From positions 6,443,024 through 6,507,023 of the forward strand of contig JASSKH010000001.1 in NCBI GenBank assembly GCA_031763025.1: a stretch of DNA of 64,000 bases, read 5' to 3'. The position numbers and the translations under genes were made by a program. Within the stretch, counting starts at the first letter, position 1, and each line of letters begins with the position of its first letter. Source of the DNA: Macrocystis pyrifera. Lineage: Eukaryota > Sar > Phaeophyceae > Laminariales > Laminariaceae. Shown here piece after piece: positions 32,466 to 46,769 of the stretch. The notes beneath the pieces were generated by a model. That model was not told the origin of the DNA, searched no databases, and saw nothing but the letters and a program-made list of their open reading frames with translations.

Positions 32466-34485
32466 CATAAAGTTAGTACACGTACGAACCGTGGAGACCA
32501 GCCAGACGACCGCTCTTCCATCGCGACACCTTCTGTGGTCGATGCTTGCTCTCCTAGCGCTCGTAGAGCTCGCCGAATCGCGCGTCACGCCTTGGTCATT
32601 GCTGCACAAGTTGCTGAAGCACAAGCCGCGACTATTGCCACCGCTTCGTCTGCGCCCCACGACCCTGAGCATTGCCATATCCCTCCCCCCCGTACCCCGG
32701 CGTCTTCCCCTGCTCATACACCTTTCGCCCACCCTCGCCCCAGTATGCCGCGGACGGCAAATGCACGGGACGAATCATCCAGCCCCGCCAAGTCTACCAG
32801 CGAGCTGAAGACCTATAGCTCCTCTCCCTCGTCGGGAGTGAGGACACTCGAGCTCCCGGCCCCCACGACTCTGGAGGACGCCGTGGACGTCGAGCACCCC
32901 GACTCGGAAGACGAGCGGGTGGCGGCCGCGGAACCTGACAGTGCCCAAGCCTCGCCTCCCCGGCTGCCTGGAGCATGAACCTCTCTCCCTTCGCCGGACA
33001 GGGCAGCCATTCTCCGGCACTGGCCCGCGATTTCCGGGCGCACCGCGAAACTCACAGCGGAATGCCCGGCGCCTGACCAGGCCGACGTCGTCGGGGCCGG
33101 GCGGGCTCCTGCTGCTGCTGACGATCACATCGACATCGTCGCGGCCGAGCTGGCTTTGACCACTGCCGAGGCCTTCAGGGTCGCCTCGGAGAAAACCGCA
33201 AGACGCCGGGCGCACGCGCTCACGGCGGTCGAGCAACAAGCATAAGCTGCCGCTCGCGCGGCCGCAGACGCTACCAGAGCCCCGAAGACTGCCGACAGCG
33301 CCTCCAACGTTGCCGCCTCGACCTCGAAGACGCCGTGCGCTCCGTCTCCCGCGCCAGAGAAGCTCTGCGGGCTGTACGGGCGAACAGCGCCACAGACACC
33401 CGTCGTGTTGCCGAGGCCGGAGTCTCACCGGAGATCCTTCCCCACGCAGCGACGTTGACTTCTCTAGTTCCTACTCCCGCCCCCAGATCCGGTACCTCAG
33501 ACCAGCACTCTCCTGTGCGATTGCGATCGACGCCCGGACCCGGAGGCCCGGGGATCTGGACTCCCTGCAAGGGAGTGTCTCCTGGATGGCGGCCGAGCCC
33601 ACCCGCGCTTCCTCCCTGAGGCGGCGACAATGGTGGTCCGGACAGCTCGCCGACTCCGACGCGAGATGCCCGAGGACGACCTCTCAGTCATCGACGCCTG
33701 GATACAGATGACAGACGGCCCCTGGGAGACACAGCAACGCCGTGCGTACACCATGGCTCTGGTGATCAACCTTCGCAAGGCGCACAACGCTTTTTCCACC
33801 ACAGTTTCTTGGCTAAAACCTGTCGCTTACCTCATCCACTGCAAGCGCCGGGCACACTCCGCCCACCAGGGACCCCACCTCCGCGACAACGGACCGGATG
33901 CTGGACAACCCTGGGCCTCCTTCAGCAGCCTCTCGGGCAACATGCTCCATCAGCACCCGGGCGACAGCTCTGCGGCGCGGGACAGCTCCCGCCGCCGCGC
34001 TGACGAACAGGACCGCCGGCGCCCGAGAGTTGGAGGGGATTCGGTCGGTCAGGACGGCAGGTTCTGCCGGGGCTCAGGTGCGGACAACGGAAGCGACGCG
34101 TCTCGGCGAAACGGGGCTGGGCGTCGGAGAAAAACCGAGGCAAGGGGAAGGAGAGCTCGAGTGACGGGCGCAACAGCCGATATCGCCCACGGGGGGGAAC
34201 GCTTCTCGAGCCAGTTCATCCAGTTTCTCCTCGAACCACAGCAAAATAGCCCCCGTCCCCGAGGTCACGGGCGCTACCAGCAAGAGGCAAGTGGTTCCCT
34301 CGCTGACTGATTTTGCTTGTTTCGCCGCCCTTCTTGGTCGTTTGACCTTGTCCGACGACCGAGCCATGCCCATATCGTCCAACCTTGCTCACGCCCGAAC
34401 ATCGGTGATCGCGTCCTCCACCGCCGCCGCCGTTGCCTCCGCCGCCGCCGCGAAAAAGCACACCGCTGACGTTCAAGGGGCGTAA
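32466..34485 (+). pseudogene. Unrecognised Ala/Ser/Pro/Arg-rich coding-like block (duplicate)
   Basis: Counterpart of 2,748-4,768. The first frame is longer here (to 32,978) because the 2 bp insertion near 3,111 of the other copy is absent; it adds TLEDAVDVEHPDSEDERVAA. The last frame (33,630-34,310) is cut to 226 codons by small indels near 34,133 and 34,168. Each copy is thus broken at a different place. Confidence 0.3.
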
Positions 34486-36264
34486 AAGCACCTGGGACTC
34501 AAAGACATTTCTTGCTTTTCTGTCCCACTGTTTCCCTCTTCGATCAACCCTTCCGATGCCGCGCAACGCAGGAGATTGTTGGCACTGCCGTTTTCCAGGG
34601 ATGTTTTGGCGCCTAGCGTGCGTGGGACGCCGACCGATAGGCCTGGCAAATTCACATTTTGCCTCAACGTGAGGGTGCTCGTACTCTTGTCCAACTTTGT
34701 CGCCACCGGTGCTGTGGTACACCAGTATATAGGACTATTTGCTATATGAATTAGCATGGGATGTGACGGTGGAATCTCCCGGAGTAGTTAAACTCTTTTG
34801 CGGGAGAGCAGTTTCTGATGGCTAGAACTAGGTGACATGTTTGGACGATTCTATATTATGTAATGTTCACGATGGTGACGTCGGAGGGGTGGGGGGGTAG
34901 CTTGTTCTGTGGTAGTGGTGTGCCCGCGGAGTGTGCCTATATAACGCCAAACCGTTGTCTTCACTGTACTCATTTATGGGGTTGAAGGCACCTTGCAACA
35001 AGACACCTTGAAATTAGCGCTGGAAAAATGTTTTGTATACAGCAGGCAGAGGCAGTAGACGGGGGTAGTGGTCGTCATGGTCAGTGCTACGGCGTCTATT
35101 ACTCCTCACTCATCCCACCCTGGGGGGTGATACTCGGAGTACCATAATATCTTTGGTTGAGGGTTAGAGCATAGCATAGACAAGTCGTCCGGGTCGCGTG
35201 ACCAAAAACGTTTTCACGTGAGGAGCACCCAGAATGGTTTGGTCATCGCAGCCATTTCGGGTCTCGATGTTAATGTCAGATCAACAACAACAACAACTCC
35301 TGGTACTGGCAGATACTCAGTACATTTCGGGTTCAAGTACTCCAGGTACTCAGTCTTTTGAGCTCGAAGTGATTCTGGTACTGGCAGGCGGTGCTCCGTT
35401 ATTTGTTATCATCAGCTATAAGTACTAATCCAGGTTCTCAGTCATTTTCAGCGTTTAGGACCACAGTCCCCTTTGGGAGACAAACTACTTCGAATATGAG
35501 TGGGTTGTCCCCGAAATGGGACTGCAGCTCGTGAAGGGTTAAGTACTCCAGGTGCATAATCATCGGAGTGACTGGCACCGGCGAATCATTGACGGAGTAC
35601 CAATGACTGGTACTCTGACGACCTTTGCGCGACTCAGTTCAATAGTGTGATGTAGATTAAGTTCACCATCTCTTATCGTTTTCCGAGGCGTCATCTCATG
35701 ACCGTATCGTGTCGCCACGATACAATTTACTCAATCACGTATGATGCGAGTACGACCTTTTATTTTGGGTTTTAGCCAAAATCAGGTCTACCTGGCCATT
35801 GTTCGGCCAAAATCAGATACATACTAATAATAAAAAAGTACAAAACACACGCCGGGAGCCCTGCTATTGGCCAGGCTGACATCGTGTCTGATTTTGGTAC
35901 GAAAAGGCCAAGATATACATGGCTTTGTCTACTGTCTACTCTGTCCAGCATTCAACTAATTCTGGTCATTTCGAACCAATCAGAGAGGCCATACGTTCAC
36001 TGGTGTTTCTCTGCGCATGGATCTGCGATCCCTCGGTCGCACTTCCTGTGTTGAACTCCGTACAAGTACGCACGTACATTATTATACAAGAATACATACG
36101 TACGCTGATTTCACGTTCTCTTCTTTGGGGTGTACGATATGCTTCAGATAGGTTGTTGTGATGTGCACTATGTTGTTGTCTGTGGTCACAGAGGTCGTAT
36201 TACCGCACCATGGACACGCAACTTTTCGTCTGCACCACCTCGGGTCGAGGTGGTTTCAGGTATG

Positions 36265-39200
36265 TTACGGCAAGTTAATTTCGTGCCGAGCAGACGGTTC
36301 CGCGAGGATGGTCGAGAAAGCTGTCAACGGATGGGGGGAGCGCCAGATTAAGGGGACGCTGGCACGCGTGGGAATGTGAGGGAGATCACGGGCAACGAAT
36401 TCACCGGTTGGAGCATCGAGGTCGTCAACCCTCATTCGGGGCTCGTGTTGGCGAAAATAGCGGACATCGTGTGGGGAGAGCGGGAGCCCACCCAAACCTG
36501 TGCTCGGGTCGGACGACACCAGCCATCCAAACCGACACGCACGGCGGAGGGCCCACCCTGGAGTAGGCCGTGAGAGCGGATGAGGAAGACGTCTTCTTCG
36601 CCGGACAGGGTGAGACTGCTGGGGCCGTCGCGGTCGCGCTCCGTGGAAGGTAAGGGCAGGCGAGACAGGAAGTCGTCGTTCCCGTTGACATCGCCTTTGT
36701 GATATTGATATTCCAGAGTGTAGTTGTACACAGTGAGGAATTCCAGCCATCGCTGTACCCGCGGGTTATGTTCGGTGATCTTGTCGACGCTTGCGACCGC
36801 CTTGTGCTAAACAAAATATGAATTCGGTACCTCAAAGGTAGCCGCGAAGGCGTTGATGCTCCAGGTGATGCTGCCCGCTTTAAGGTCAAGCGGAGTCCAG
36901 TGGCGTTCAGACTCGATGGGACGAATGGTGTGGTATGCTGGAATGTGGCTGCTGATGAGTCTCGGGAAGAGACCTCTTGCAGATGAATGATGACACCCAG
37001 TGATCGTGAGATACACTTGTGTTGTTCAATAGAGCTGGAGAGAGATACATGGATTGAAAGATGGCGCCTATGTGGCCGTGTTCAAGAGAGCGGTGATGAT
37101 GGAGAGTGAACTTGTGGGGCTCACACCTCTGGTGCAATTGCTTGCTGTGGTCGCCATTGTGATCACCCCAAAAAAGTCGCGCATAACTTATTCTACATGA
37201 CCCGGTACCCCTTATTCCTATACCTCCTAATATTATACACGATTACGTTTGATGTATGTCTTGCTCACTATATTGTCGTAGATCTGGTGAGATCGGAACA
37301 AGATACATGCACAGCGCGTACATACGATATCGTACATTCTAACATGGTCGTCCTGCTCTTGTTTGAGGGTGGCACCGTTCACGCTGGCACCGCAGTCGAG
37401 AAGGAAAGGGCGGGAGTAAAAAGTGACGGCGTCCCTGTTGGTGTAGACGAGGACCGGGGGCGGGGTCAACTCGGCCAGAAGCTTCCACCCGATGGTTTCC
37501 ATTTCTGGAGGAAATACTAGCTTGACGCCTTGTTTCAGACGGGAAGTGATGGGTCTTATGCAATTTGCCATATTGCGCAGGAATTTCCTGTAGTAGGAAA
37601 GTGCGCCTAAAAGGGAGCGTAGCTATTTCAGGTCTTTCGGCATGAGGATTTTCGTCAGTGCTTCCACTCTCTGCGCGTTCGGCATGGTGCCAGCCGGTGT
37701 GACCGACGAAGTCCGCATCTGTGGCGCCGATGGTCGCTTTTGAACGGGACAACTTCAAAATGTGCTGTCGCAATCGCAAATACAATTCATTAATGTTGTC
37801 GACGTGAAGGGAGGGATGGGCGTCGAGACGATGACTTCGTCGAGGTAGGCGGCGACGCGGTCCAGACCCTTGATGACGTCGTTGATGACTTTGACGAGTC
37901 ACCCTGGAGCAGCGCTGCTTCCTTGGGGCTTATCCAGCCACTCGAAAAGGCGCAGCGGTGTACATAATGCAGTGAGAGGGATCGTGTCCTTTTGCACTGT
38001 TATCTAGTGGAACTAGGAGACGAGGTCGAATAATGAAATTATTTGACCGGTGCCAAGTTTGTCGAGAACCTCATCGCCGCGAGGGATGGGGAGCTGGCCA
38101 AGGATGCTGAGTTTTGTTCAGCTTCTTGTAATTCACCATGATGCGGATGCCACCGGATTTCGTCCGGATGGCAACTACTGGGCTCGCCCAGGGAGATTTG
38201 GAGGGTTAGATAAAGCTGGGGGCTAGGAACCTGTCCAAAACCGCGTCCATTTGCCTTGCGGTTGGGGGATTGATGTGGATGTGGTAGGGCCGAGACGTGA
38301 CAGGAGCGCTGTTAGGGCGAACTGTTATCTTGAAGGGGAGCAGAGAACAGGACCCAGAATCGGCTGGAGACTTCGAGAACACGTCGGAGAATGCAGCGAG
38401 GACATCGCCCAACTGAGTGATGACGTTCGACGTCCAATCGAGACCGCGCAAGTCAAATGAGATTTCGCGCATGTGCAACGGCAAACGGTTCCATACTTGT
38501 AGAAAGCTCGTGCGCTGGTCTGCTCAATCGTTCGAGCAGAGAAGGTGAAGGAGGGCGGTCGACAGGCGGAGCTAAAGGGACCGCGAGTTCTTCGTGTGTC
38601 GGGGCTGTCTCGTCGCGTAGATGGTGCACCAAGGGATCCAGGCACTATGATGGTAAGGGCTGATCCACGTCCTTGAAATGGGAAGAAACTGGACCTGGGA
38701 CTGAAAAGTCAAAGTCGTGAAGACTTCAAGAAGGAATCGGGGCGTCGGACAGTACGGCTTCCAGGGTTACGCGAACCCGCGGGCTAGAGGAGGTGCCAAG
38801 CAAGGCACCTGAGTTTAGAGCCACGGTGCTGGCTATCGGGATGAGCTGGCGGCAATTTGTCCACTATTCGTTCTTCCGCAGAAAAGTCTGTGGCTGCGTG
38901 CAACACGTTGACCAGGTAGCAACCGGCGACGGCAAGGGCACCAATACTGCGCACCAAATCGGCATGGACAAGTCGATGGTCGCAGGACATGGTGATGACG
39001 GTGTCACACGCAAACAGTTAGTGAAAGGTTCCAGGGTGAGCCGAAGAGTCGGTGACAGACGCTGTTGCGCCCTGTAGGCCTGGGAGTGACAGCGTGGGTT
39101 CGCCGAGAACCCGATTGGGGATCGAGCAGGGAGTCAATGTACGGTAGAAGCGGTCCTGGAACCGCATCCAGCTGTCGAGTCCGAGTTGTACGTCATGTTG

Positions 39201-40486
39201 CATAGCTTCGGATGGGACAACGTATGCTCACACGGCGAGTGATGCAGCTGGTTTATCACCGTGGAAGAACTGTACGCTAAAGTGTACTGTAACGGAAGTC
39301 TCATTAGGGGGGGACCTACCAAAGTCGACCCACGACATGGGAAAGGTGTGTTGTTCGCAAATGGCAGAGGCAATACCCACGCGTTTCATGCTGTCGAACG
39401 CGCGGGTGTCAAGGAAGGTCTGTGGCAAGCCCGTATCCGAGAGGGCGACACATCCAAGCTACTAAACAGCTTGACCACTGTGGATCTTGATTTTGGTGGT
39501 GAAGGAAGAATCGGGCATGGTTAGAGTACCAGCAGCAAGATGATGTCCTTGCTCGGCGAGAAAGGCAGGGTGCTAACCGGAGCAGGTGGTGGAAAATACT
39601 GCCAGAACATTGCTGCCATGGTCTGATATCACGTTTAGAGGAGAATCGGGATATCACGACAGGGAGGGGCCTGCTGATGTGTCCCTTGGGCAAAGTGGCT
39701 GTCGTGTCGAAGGGTCAATTTCGAATATGCAATCTATACTAGAGAGCGAGGTGCTCTGCAGAGACCATGGTTGGCGGCGCGTAGTTGGAGGCTCGCGATC
39801 GCGGAAGAGACTTTGCAGGTTCTGCAGAGCCTTGCTCAGTACATTTAACCCGCGCAACAGGGGCGGCTGGCGTGCAGGAATAGCGTCTACCCTGTATCCG
39901 ATGCCCCATACGAGGTCGTAAGGGCCAGCTTCCGCGAGAAGTTTGTCGCCTGTGTACAAGAGGTAGTTCGTAATGCAGGGTTTGCAGCGAACTTGACGTA
40001 AGAGCTGACACACACGATATGTTCCCGCTCGCGTTCCCACACGGCGGAGTCCTCGTCCATATTGCCTGCGCAGACGTTGTCCGGGCGCAGTAATAAGATA
40101 TGCCTTCAACCGTAAAACGGAAAGGCGTCAATTGCGAAAAGTAAGACGGGGCGCTGCCAGCAGAACACGATGTCGCGCGTGCACTACTCTTGGGTAGGTT
40201 CAAACGCGGCAGTATCCATCGTCACGCGAGAAGAAACGGGGGGTGTGTCAAGCACATCCCCGAAAAAGCAGTTGGGGGTATTTCGATCTCTTGGAGACGG
40301 GTCCGTGCCTGCTGCCTGCCTTGCCAGGGCCTTGTCATCGAGGCCGGGATGGGAGGCGCATTCGCCTGGACCTGTTGTGTCGGCCGTCCCCGAGACAGTT
40401 CGGGCAGGGGCAGGAGGTTCCCTACCGGTTCACCTTGATTGGATGGGAGAGATATCTACCAGATAGGCGCAAGGCATTTCAAGTGG
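36265..40486 (-). mobile_element. Decayed Ty3/gypsy-type element with NADAR domain (duplicate)
   Basis: Counterpart of 6,548-10,770 with the same domain order. RNase H lies at about 36,432-36,957, RT at 37,233-38,484, protease at about 39,157-39,507 and the NADAR-like domain at 39,784-40,146. Most frameshifts are shared. One protease frame is better preserved here: from about 39,428 it runs through DTRAFDSMKRVGIASAICEQ into SVTVHFSVQFFHGDKPAAS. Confidence 0.85.
39784..40146 (-). pseudogene. NADAR (YbiA/DUF1768)-like domain (duplicate)
   Basis: Same three-frame domain as at 10,066-10,428. The C-terminal frame reads LLYTGDKLLAEAGPYDLVWG, with D changed to Y in LL-TGD and A to V after GIGYR. 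No repair of the frameshifts is seen, so this is a second dead copy. Confidence 0.7.
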
Positions 40487-41839
40487 GTCTACAGCAAATG
40501 GTTGCTTCAGCACGGTTTGGGACAATTACGTGGGTTGGTCTGTAGATTTTTGACGTGCCGGCCCACGTGTTGTCTTGTACTAAAAGACGTGTCAGTACGC
40601 TGAAGTGAGTTTTTTACACTTTTTTTTTATTTGTCTGTAATTTACTCCTGTCTGGATTCCGTGGAATAGCTGTTTTCAGCACAACCAGTTTCTACTACTC
40701 ACACAGTTCTGCCCTACAGACGACTCCGTTGGATGGCTTACGTCCCGATTGTGGACCACCGCCTCCTCGTGCTGCTGCAACGCCCGCAGCAAAACGACCA
40801 CAACCAGCAGCAGCACCTGGTGCTACCTTGCTGTTGCTGCTGCTGCAATCATACATGCTGCTGCAACTCCCTCTGTCGAGCACACAAAATAACGCCAATA
40901 CAAGCGTTTATCGCTAGGCGACGGCGCCCCATGCTACAGCAGCGGCAATCCTCATTCGTGGTTCGACATTGACACACAAAATATCGCTGGAACGTTCGGT
41001 CAGAAGACTTCCCGTGTCTGGGCCTACTTGACGAAGTTGCACCGCCGTTTTGGTCCGCGGTACGTACCAGAGCAATGAGGTGATGATGCTTGCGTCGCGG
41101 AGACGGCAGGTAGTGTCTGTCGTCTCTATACCCTTGACGGTACCAAGGCCTTGATGCGACTTTACACAAGGCATAATACATCTTCTACATAATCGTCTGG
41201 GCTAACCCCAGTCTTGATCTTAATCCCCTCCCCACCTGGTTATCCCTGAGAGCTAGCAGGACACGTGCTGCTGCCGTGTTCTGGTTTCGTGTGCTCGATG
41301 GATGGCCGACGTGCATCAATAGCAAGAATTGAAAATGTATACAGTCAGTAAGGGCACGTCAAATTGCTGCCCAGGCGGTCCCGGCGCAAGGTCATACTGT
41401 GAAGAGGACTATTAGTAGGAAGTCAGTCACGAATCTCCATCACACTGCGGGAGGGGTCCGTGCATGTTTTACAGTACAGTACTGTAGCCAGAGTATTGCA
41501 ACCGGAAATTCTTCAGCATTCACGTAAAAACACACTCCGAGTAATATATTCTCTTCAAGCTTCCCCTCCGGTAAGCACCTAAGGGGTCGCGCGAGAACGA
41601 AATAAGGAGTACCTGTACACCCTTTCACAACAACGATGGGGATGAGGAGTGTGATAGACGCCTTGAATTGGTCAAACTCTTAACTGCATCAGGCTACTGC
41701 ATTTGCCGTTCTTCCTTTTTTACTGCGTTCCAGTAACAGTCTTAGGATCGTATTCACTTTTGAGTGATGGGCGTCAGCGAAGAACCCTGTGTGTGAGTGT
41801 GTGTTTGCTTTCTTCTCATCATCACTTTCACTTTCCAGC

Positions 41840-42137
41840 TTAAGAGGTTTTACCCTCATCGATCGTCTGGACAAGCCGTTGTCACAGGTGCTATCCCTTC
41901 CCCCCCCGGTTCGTGCTTTCATTTTTTATGCGCAATAGAGTTCAGCATTTCCGCTGCTCGTCGATTGTCATCGAATGTTTCTAGCGCACGCTTCCGCGCG
42001 CTTGCCGCAAATCAATTGTTTGTGCAAGAAAACGTCCTTATGAATATTCGCTCGGTGAGACTTGAACCCACGAAATTGATCTTACGAAATTGATCTTAGT
42101 AGGCACGCCGACCATCTACCAAGCCACCGGGGACGCC
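41840..42137 (-). mobile_element. tRNA-derived SINE (duplicate)
   Basis: Counterpart of 12,120-12,415. Here the T-arm at 42,055-42,071 reads GTGGG-TTCAAGT-CTCAC, so box B (GGTTCAAGTCT) fits the Pol III consensus fully. This copy is closer to the ancestral head. Confidence 0.65.
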
Positions 42138-42807
42138 GGCCGTGGGAGGGTATGGTTGGATGGGTGGCCGGGTGGGTGGGTGCAGATTGGATGTAGCCTG
42201 GTTGGTCCCACCACTGTGAGGGTATTACCTACTGAGCTTGAACGGTAAAAGATCGATCGATTACCCTGTTCAGAGTAATCCATTTAACACTCTCCCCCCC
42301 CCCCTCTAAACGGCGGGAACTTTGAGGTGTCAGAACCGTATACGTCTGTACGCTACCCTACCCGCTTCGTTTGGTTGCCTGGGGAACCAGAGAGATGCGT
42401 TCTCATGGTTTTTTAGACACGCGCAAGCGTTTCTGTAAAGGAAACGTTTGAAGTCACTCTGTCCGACAATCCTCAACTGCTTGCTGTTAACTTGGTACGA
42501 AGCGATGGCTCGCCGTCCCTCACTGGACACACCTTGGTCGACAGGATGTCCCAGCCCGACCTACCCTCGGTCGAGGAGCACTTCGTCTCCTCCGGACGAC
42601 AGGTTCTTCCCCTCGTTGGAGTGGCGGCTCTCGAGCCGGGGATATCCAATACCCTCATGCCACCAACAACACCACGCACCAACAACATTTCATTCGTAGA
42701 TACGCGATGCGTGTCAGCGCAAACATAATTGTATGTTATCTTTTAGTGGGTTGGCTGTTGATTCAAATATACGGTATCCTGGGAAGACTTGGAAATAAGG
42801 TTTTGAT

Positions 42808-43680
42808 AATACACACCAACTCCTGCTAGTTTTTTAATCGGTGGAAGCTTCGACTCGACTTCCAAAACTTCCATTTGGAAGTCAAACACTTCCATTTTGA
42901 CTTCCAAATGGAAGTTTTGGAAGCTTCTACTCATCCACCAAATAATGAGGAACACCGTGGAAGGGTCTGCGGACGTAGGTGGAAGTTTCCATTGATATGG
43001 AAGTTATATGGAATATATATAAGTAAGCTGTGGAAGTCGCGCTTGAATATGGGAGTGATCAGAGGATTCTGCGTACTCAGATGCGAGTTTTGCCGAAACA
43101 GAAAGAGAAAAGGAAGTTTGGGAAGCCAAACGTAAGTTGTGAAAGTTGAATAGACGCGGATGCGAGTAGGTGGAAGTAAGTGGAAGTTACCGTTGAGTAC
43201 GGAAGTGGACAGAGGATTCTGCGGACGCCGATGAAAGTTTCCTTGAAAGTAGAAGTTAAGTGGAACGTCTACACGTGAAGTGGAAGTGGGTGATAGCAGG
43301 TGGAAGTATATCAAGGTGTATCGAAGCTTAACGGAAGCTGGACAAGGCTTCCACCGGGCATGGCCGTGCAAGCTTCCCTTTTGCTTCCGCTTTGGAATCT
43401 TCCACTGGCTTGCACTAGCTTCCAAATTGGAAACTTTCATGGACTAAATGCACGTTTCCACTCGACTTCCAGAACTTCAAATTGGAAGTAAAAAACGTCC
43501 GTTTTGACTCAAAAACGTCCATTTTGACTTCCACAACTTCGATTTGGAAGTCAAACACTTCCTGTTTGACTTCCACAACTTCCGTTTAGAAATCTAAAAG
43601 GGGCATTTAGGGAGGTTTTGACTTCCAAATGGAGTTCGTTTGGAAGCTTCCACTCATTTTCCAAGAAATGAGGACCACCG
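42808..43680. repeat. TTCCA/GGAAG-dense block (duplicate)
   Basis: Counterpart of 13,085-13,960 with scattered substitutions and single-base indels in A runs. Confidence 0.75.
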
Positions 43681-44111
43681 AGCAAGCCCCACACTCTTGT
43701 TTTTCATGTAGTGGTATCATATTGTTATTGCCCTCGATGAAATTCGAGCGCTGTTCTCAGTTTGCTTGTCTCTTGTTTTGTGAAGTCGCAGGTGGAGTTG
43801 TTGCGAGTGACGGGAGAGGTCAGTCGGGACCAGCACAGACGGAACCCCAGAGTGCTGTGTTTGGCTCAGGCAGAGCGTCTACTTGTTGACTAACGGTACC
43901 ACCTGTTATGGTACTCGGGGGGGGACATATATCCAGCCGCAGCACACGAAGATGGAAAGGGCACCCGCACCAGTACCACAGCAATGGGATCGATATCATT
44001 GAGGTGTAACTGGGGTTGCAGGGCCCAATACAAGACTGTTGGCCAATGAAATACAAAACCTGAACGGGGAGAGATCTTCAGCAATCAGTCAGAAAGCTGA
44101 CGACTCTCTCC

Positions 44112-45460
44112 TGGGTTGTTATTTTTGCGAGTACCGAAACATAAGATGAGGATCGCACAATACGAATGAAGGCGAACATTAGAAAGTAATCAACTAACTG
44201 CTGTTGTAAAAGACCTACGATAGATAGTAGTATGCAATTTTGGGCCATTCTTTTTGCGAGTACCGAAACATACGACGAGGATCGCAAAATACGAACAAAG
44301 GCGAAAAGTAGAAAGTAATCAACTAACTGCTGTTGTTATTGTAAAAGACCGACGATAGTTCGTATGCAATTTTTTAGTATTAGTAGTTTTCAGGCTCTAC
44401 TGCTGCTATAGTATGCGAGTGACGTCGACGCTTTGTTGGCCAATGAAAAACATGTTTGTGGGTTGTTACACATTCGACAGATTGACATGTATTTTCAACT
44501 GGCGGGTTATTCATTGTATTATATGCGAGCACAGAGACATACGGTGACGATCGCAAACAAATAAAGGCGAAAAGTAGAAAGTCATCCACTGCTGCCTGCG
44601 GCGTCCTACGGTATCCCCCCAAACCTGAAACCCATTTTTTGCCTTTCGCTTCTGTAAAAGACTTGCGATAGTATGTTTTTTTTTTTTTGCCATTCGAGAC
44701 ACGGATAATTTTGCTGTGGCACGAAAAGTAACCCATTCCTGAGGTACTGTGAAATACTTCCTATAGTATGCGAATGGAATCGCGTAGTACACCAAAAAAG
44801 TATTATTTCAGCTCGTGCCACGATACACGATAGTCGCTCGATCTCGACAGAGACTCAGCCCACGGGCAACCCGCGCGGTGGCGGGCAAGATTAACTAGTG
44901 TAGATGACGGGCTCGAAGAAATGAGGTGGATGCATGCTCTAGGGGGCAAGAGCTTGCCGGCGGCGTTCTACGGTATCCTCCCAAAACTGAAAAAAAGCCC
45001 ATTTTTTGCCATTCGAGACGTTTGTTTGTTGCACTGATGTACTGATAGACACAACGCATTTTTTTTGCCATTCTGTCATGATACTGCTTGGATACAGCAC
45101 TCTGCAGTGCAGCAGTGCTCGTCGATAATTTTGCTGCGACACAAAAAGTAATCCACTCCTGTTGTACTCTAAAAAACCTACTATAGTATGCGAATGGAAA
45201 CGCGAAGTACACCAAAAAAGTATTATTTCAGCTCGTGCCACGATACACGATTGACGCTCGATTTCGACAGAGTCTCAGCCCACCGGCAACCCGTGCGGTG
45301 GCGGGCAAGATCAATTAGTATAGATGGCGGGCTCCAAGAAATGAGGTGGATGCATGCTCTAGGGGGCAAGAGCTTGCCGGTGGCGTCCTACGGTATCCTC
45401 CCAAACCTGAAAAAAGGCCCATTTGTTTGCCATACGAGATGGATGCAGCAGTGGTAGTAC
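44112..45460. repeat. Tandem array of ~130 and 360-420 bp units (duplicate)
   Basis: Counterpart of 14,390-15,740, with the same unit order and small length changes in T runs. Confidence 0.75.
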
Positions 45461-45749
45461 TCGTAGCTAATGTTTTTAATCTATTTCGTGCACACCAGCG
45501 GCCAATGCGCTGCACTGAGCGTGGAACCCAAGCGTCTGAGCAAACTCTTACGCTTGTATTCATCGCCACCTTGCACAACAAGGCAACACTACAGCAGTAG
45601 CAGGCACCTGGTCTGGTGTATAGACGTCTCCCCCACTCGGTATGGGCGTCTGAGCCAACTCTTCTATTCATCGCCACCCTTGCAAAAAAAAGACGGCACT
45701 ACAGCAGTTAGCAGGCACCTGGTCTGGCGTATAGCCGTCTCCCCGACTC

Positions 45750-45990
45750 GTTCTGGGACATGGGATATGCTGGTATGGTGTATGGGAATATGGGATATTG
45801 GATATCTTGGTGGTATGGTATATGGGAATATGGGATATTAGTGGTATGATATATGGGAATATGGGAAAACCACCGTATGTGGTATGGTATGTGTTGGCGG
45901 TATGGTACGGGGAAAACACAGTATATGGTATGGTACGTTTGTGGTATGGTACGATGTCGTGGATGTATTATATGGCTAAATTTGCCTGGT
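45750..45990 (+). repeat. TATGG/GGGATAT minisatellite (duplicate)
   Basis: Counterpart of 16,025-16,260. Confidence 0.7.
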
Positions 45991-46106
45991 GATATGGTAT
46001 GTTTCAGTATATAAGGTCCGCAAGGGTCGAAAACGTCGTACGAATATCAACTGTAACGAGCTTATATATCGGCCATTGGAAAGTGTTCGAAAATATAAGC
46101 CTTGTG

Positions 46107-46110
46107 GACC

Positions 46111-46154
<44 letters not shown>
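46107..46154 (+). repeat. Expanded (CAGA)n microsatellite
   Basis: About twelve CAGA units, against about four at 16,382-16,398 in the other copy. Confidence 0.9.
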
Positions 46155-46158
<4 letters not shown>

Positions 46159-46540
46159 TGCAATTACCGCAGCTGAGACTCAGTTTTACAAACTGAGAAT
46201 TTATCGTACCCGTACCAGCTCGCATACAAAAAGTAAGTTTTGAGTGATAATCAACGACAACGACAACAACAGACAACAGCGACCTATAGAGACCACCGCT
46301 ACCACCACCACACCAAGCAGCAGCGAACACAGTGACAAACATGTATCTCAACACATCCCTAAATGATGCCCGCCTCAGTGCCCTGTATGGCGAGCACTCG
46401 TTGGTTGCTCTTGTCGCCTTTTCAGGTACTGGTGTCTCAACATCGCCCTTGAAGATACCAGGCTTGGTGCTCAGTTTTGTGAGCACTCGCTGAGTGTATC
46501 TTGCTACGTTTGAGATGAATACAAAATTGAGTATAATCGT

Positions 46541-46735
46541 TGTTCGAATGTGCTTGTTCAGTATTTGACGGTTTCATGACTATTCGGTATATTGGCTTAT
46601 TATGAGATTATTAGGTGGTTACTTCTGTGGGTGTACGTGATCCCCACCAGGGCCACTTCCATCTGTATCTACTCTGCCGGGAGAATAATACTAAAACCTG
46701 AAACATCATCTTTCTTCGCCTGGGACTTATCAACA
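46541..46735 (+). repeat. 5' LTR, 195 bp
   Basis: Identical to 49,631-49,825 except TTATTAGGTGG here versus TTATTTGGTGG there. Confidence 0.95.
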
Positions 46736-46769
46736 CTCTAGAGTTTTTCAACGTTGGCAACCTAGGCTC